Below, one piece after another: positions 41,643 to 43,539 of a stretch of DNA of 43,539 nt. Source of the stretch: Corynebacterium atrinae (GTDB taxonomy: Bacteria > Actinomycetota > Actinomycetes > Mycobacteriales > Mycobacteriaceae); contig NZ_CP046979.1 in NCBI RefSeq assembly GCF_030408455.1, positions 1 through 43,539 of the forward strand, given 5' to 3'. The first letter of the stretch is position 1, and every line of letters begins with the position of its first letter. The notes under the pieces were generated by a model, which was not told the origin of the DNA, searched no databases, and saw only the letters and a list, made by a program, of their open reading frames with translations. Position numbers and translations under genes: made by a program.

Positions 41643-42320
41643 ATGAGTTCGAACACTAGGCAGCGTTGGGCAGAAATCGAGACACTGGTCTCGGAGAACA
41701 AGTCGTCCCTCACTGCGTTAACCCACCTGGAGCTCAAGTCCTTCGCAGAAGAGCAAGGCCTGATGACCAGGAACGACTTCCCCAAGTTCAAGCACTCCCT
41801 AAAGAAGATCGGTGTCTTCTATGACGACCTGCGGGCCGCGGCCCGCGAAGAGAGGGAAAGCTCGCTGGACAATACGGTAGCCGCCCTGGTCGACGCTCCT
41901 CGCACTGGTCCCCACGTCACTCTGTGGTCAGCGGCAGTCGAAGGAGACGACGGATCAGGCGCGTACGCCGTTGTCGCTGCTGACCGATCAGCGGTCTGGT
42001 ACGGGCGATTCTTCGATGACGACCGAGTGCGCGTCCCCGGCGACCTGGTCAGTACCGAGCAGTCAGCAGCGGAGAAGGCGGTATGGATCGGGTCTAAGGC
42101 ACTGCGCACGGCTGGTGAGGGCGGCTGGCTGACAATCGTTACGACCTGCCCACACCTCGAGATCGACGTCCTGCAGCGTGCTGGGGCTCGGCAAGGCGTC
42201 GCGGTCGACGTTGACGTTAATGAGGACGAACGAGCTATCCGGCTTGCCGAGACCCCCGGCTTCCAACGCTGGCAGGACACCGACCTGGCCAGTCTCGTTG
42301 AACACGATGAGGAGGACTGA
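41643..42320 (+). CDS. Hypothetical protein, possible RNase H-like fold
   Basis: A 225-residue protein starting at the ATG at 41643. A GAAAGG site at 41625-41630 is better placed for an ATG at 41636, which opens a seven-codon frame overlapping this start. After a helical N-terminal 75 residues, the order of segments resembles RNase H: a strand with 'EGDDGSGAYAVVAADRSAVW', a helix with 'QSAAEKAVWIGSKALRT', then strand 'WLTIVTTCPHLEIDVL'. The second carboxylate-bearing motif of true RNase H (tDS) reads TTC here, so activity is doubtful. The gene lies just before the coupling protein gene. The fold assignment is my inference from pattern only. Confidence 0.7.
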   Translation: MSSNTRQRWAEIETLVSENKSSLTALTHLELKSFAEEQGLMTRNDFPKFKHSLKKIGVFYDDLRAAAREERESSLDNTVAALVDAPRTGPHVTLWSAAVEGDDGSGAYAVVAADRSAVWYGRFFDDDRVRVPGDLVSTEQSAAEKAVWIGSKALRTAGEGGWLTIVTTCPHLEIDVLQRAGARQGVAVDVDVNEDERAIRLAETPGFQRWQDTDLASLVEHDEED

Positions 42321-42322
42321 TC

Positions 42323-43539
42323 ATGTCGAGAGGGCGCCGCAACCCACGTCACAACGGTGGCGTCGGCATGGACATAGGAACGGCCATGGGATTCCTGGCC
42401 ATAGGCGTCGTGGCAGGAAGTGTGCTGTCAGCCCAGGTCGGAGCATGGGTCCAGCACAGAGTGACGGGTTCGGCCCCTCCCTCGTCCAACCCGTTCATGA
42501 CCTTTGGAGAGTTCCTCGGTGGCCATAGGACATGGTCGATGACGGCTACCGTCGTCGTCGCTTCCGCATGGCTGATGGTCGCGGTAGTTGGAGGAACCGT
42601 GTGGTGGGCGCTGCGCCGGTGGCGACAGCCGGCGACCCGCGTCGATGCGGCAGCGAAGTACCTGGCGGATTCGTCCGACGTTCAGAGCCTTAGCCGAGGG
42701 AACGCCGAGGCAGATGCAAAGAAGTGGCTTCCTCATCCTGAGCTTGCGAAGAGTCATCCAGGCCTGCGATTCGGTAAGGTTCCCGGCACGAGGACGGGCT
42801 TGTACTCGACATGGGAGGACCTCTACCTGGTCATCTTTGGCCCTCGGATGGGAAAGACGACGTCACAGGTGATCCCTGCGATAGTCGACGCCCCAGGCAA
42901 CGTGGTCACCACGTCCAACAAAAGAGACATCATCGACGACACAATCGCGGTCACTGCCGGTAGGGGAGAGGTGTGGGTATTTGATCCGCAGCGCATCGCG
43001 TCCGGATTCAATCAGTCCCCGTGGTTCTTTGACCCGCTGGACATGATCCGGCGCGAGGCCGACATGATGGACGCGGCCGCACTGCGGCTCGCGGATATCT
43101 TCAAGACAGCTGCTCGTGGCCACGACAGTGGCGGGGATGCGTACTTCTCAGATGGCGGCCGCGACCTGCTGTCGCGGTTCATGTTGGCCGCCGCGCTGGA
43201 CAATCGTCCCATTGGCGACGTCTATGTCTGGGTCAATGATGACTCTGACCGCACTTCTGTGCGGATTCTGAATGCATATCCCGAATGGTCGCAGCAAGCC
43301 ACAGCACTCGCCGCGACGTATACGATCACGGAGAAGACTCGCTCGGGCCTGTTCTCACAAGCTGCCCAGATGGCAACTCCTCTCGGACGCCGAGAAACGT
43401 TGAAGTGGGTAACCCCAGCCGAAGGGCATCGGCGCTTCGATGCTGCCAGCTTCGTTCGAGGTCAGCAGGACACCGTCTACATCCTCAGCAAGGAAGGTGC
43501 CGACAACGCTGCAGCCCTGACGACAGCCCTCACCGCGGC
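42323..43539 (+). CDS. VirD4/TraG-type coupling protein, N-terminal part (continues at 1-529)
   Basis: The 5' part of the coupling protein gene: 405 codons plus two bases before the window ends. Two membrane helices lie at about 12-40 and 72-95 (AMGFLAIGVVAGSVLSAQVG and ATVVVASAWLMVAVVGGTVW), and Walker A is GPRMGKTT at 173-180, followed by the typical 'VVTTSNKRDIIDD'. The frame resumes at base 1 through GCG, with Walker B in the other part. Three bases separate it from the upstream stop, with GAGGAC as ribosome-binding site. The protein links the relaxosome to the secretion channel. Confidence 0.93.
   Translation, partial: MSRGRRNPRHNGGVGMDIGTAMGFLAIGVVAGSVLSAQVGAWVQHRVTGSAPPSSNPFMTFGEFLGGHRTWSMTATVVVASAWLMVAVVGGTVWWALRRWRQPATRVDAAAKYLADSSDVQSLSRGNAEADAKKWLPHPELAKSHPGLRFGKVPGTRTGLYSTWEDLYLVIFGPRMGKTTSQVIPAIVDAPGNVVTTSNKRDIIDDTIAVTAGRGEVWVFDPQRIASGFNQSPWFFDPLDMIRREADMMDAAALRLADIFKTAARGHDSGGDAYFSDGGRDLLSRFMLAAALDNRPIGDVYVWVNDDSDRTSVRILNAYPEWSQQATALAATYTITEKTRSGLFSQAAQMATPLGRRETLKWVTPAEGHRRFDAASFVRGQQDTVYILSKEGADNAAALTTALTA

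Noticed and set aside
1..43539. tRNA or rRNA genes
   Set aside because: No cloverleaf arms or rRNA-like segments were noticed while reading; a covariance-model scan would be needed to be certain.

Overview
The window looks like a complete circular conjugative plasmid of 43,539 bp, opened inside its coupling-protein gene. The reading frame running off position 43539 continues in frame, with no missing residues apparent, at position 1 and ends at 529. The host is most likely a Corynebacterium or another member of the Mycobacteriales. The signs are high G+C with G/C-rich third positions, a WhiB regulator, a cutinase-like exported protein, lipoproteins, an SCO6880-type secretion protein, a DUF4913 protein, and an actinobacterial style of TTG/GTG and possibly leaderless starts. 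The genus is an inference.

Layout. A transfer operon starts with whiB at about 26.78 kb and runs clockwise through the origin of numbering to 1645. In order it encodes: a glycine-zipper exported protein; several exported proteins with a shared 'PxGAV' / 'G-x-W-K' pattern; a cutinase-like protein without its nucleophile; a degenerate P-loop protein; two VirB2-like small membrane proteins; two lipoproteins; a VirB6/TrbL-like channel protein; a split VirB4 (SCO6880-type half, then ATPase half); an M23 peptidase/lytic transglycosylase; a VirB8-like protein; the VirD4/TraG coupling protein; a DUF4913 protein; and two small or unknown proteins. Many junctions are ATGA/GTGA overlaps. The MobF relaxase-helicase (1654-5295, minus) converges on the end of this operon. 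A short region beside its start (5296-5418) is the best place for oriT, and an accessory helix-turn-helix protein and an HNH-type protein diverge from it.

6.3-7.9 kb carries a small minus-strand cluster that includes a stand-alone DnaB N-terminal domain, and a divergent ribbon-helix-helix protein. 8.0-15.5 kb is accessory cargo: a XhoI/PaeR7I-type restriction-modification pair, a DUF262 + HEPN gene pair of the phage-defence type, a serine recombinase with an unusual N-terminal extension, a small membrane protein, an ISL3-family transposase remnant and a MepB-like gene.

15.6-21.7 kb is a very large SNF2 helicase/adenine methyltransferase of the DarB/LtrC type. Its 5' part is overlapped in another frame by a good-looking 187-codon gene with its own strong ribosome-binding site. 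21.8-26.6 kb is plasmid maintenance: ParA plus a ribbon-helix-helix partner flanked on both sides by related palindromes, six 22-bp iterons, RepA with a clear terminator, two unknown proteins, and a double-HTH regulator that diverges from whiB.

Together the genes describe a self-transmissible, iteron-controlled plasmid with partition, mating-pair formation, anti-restriction and phage-defence modules.
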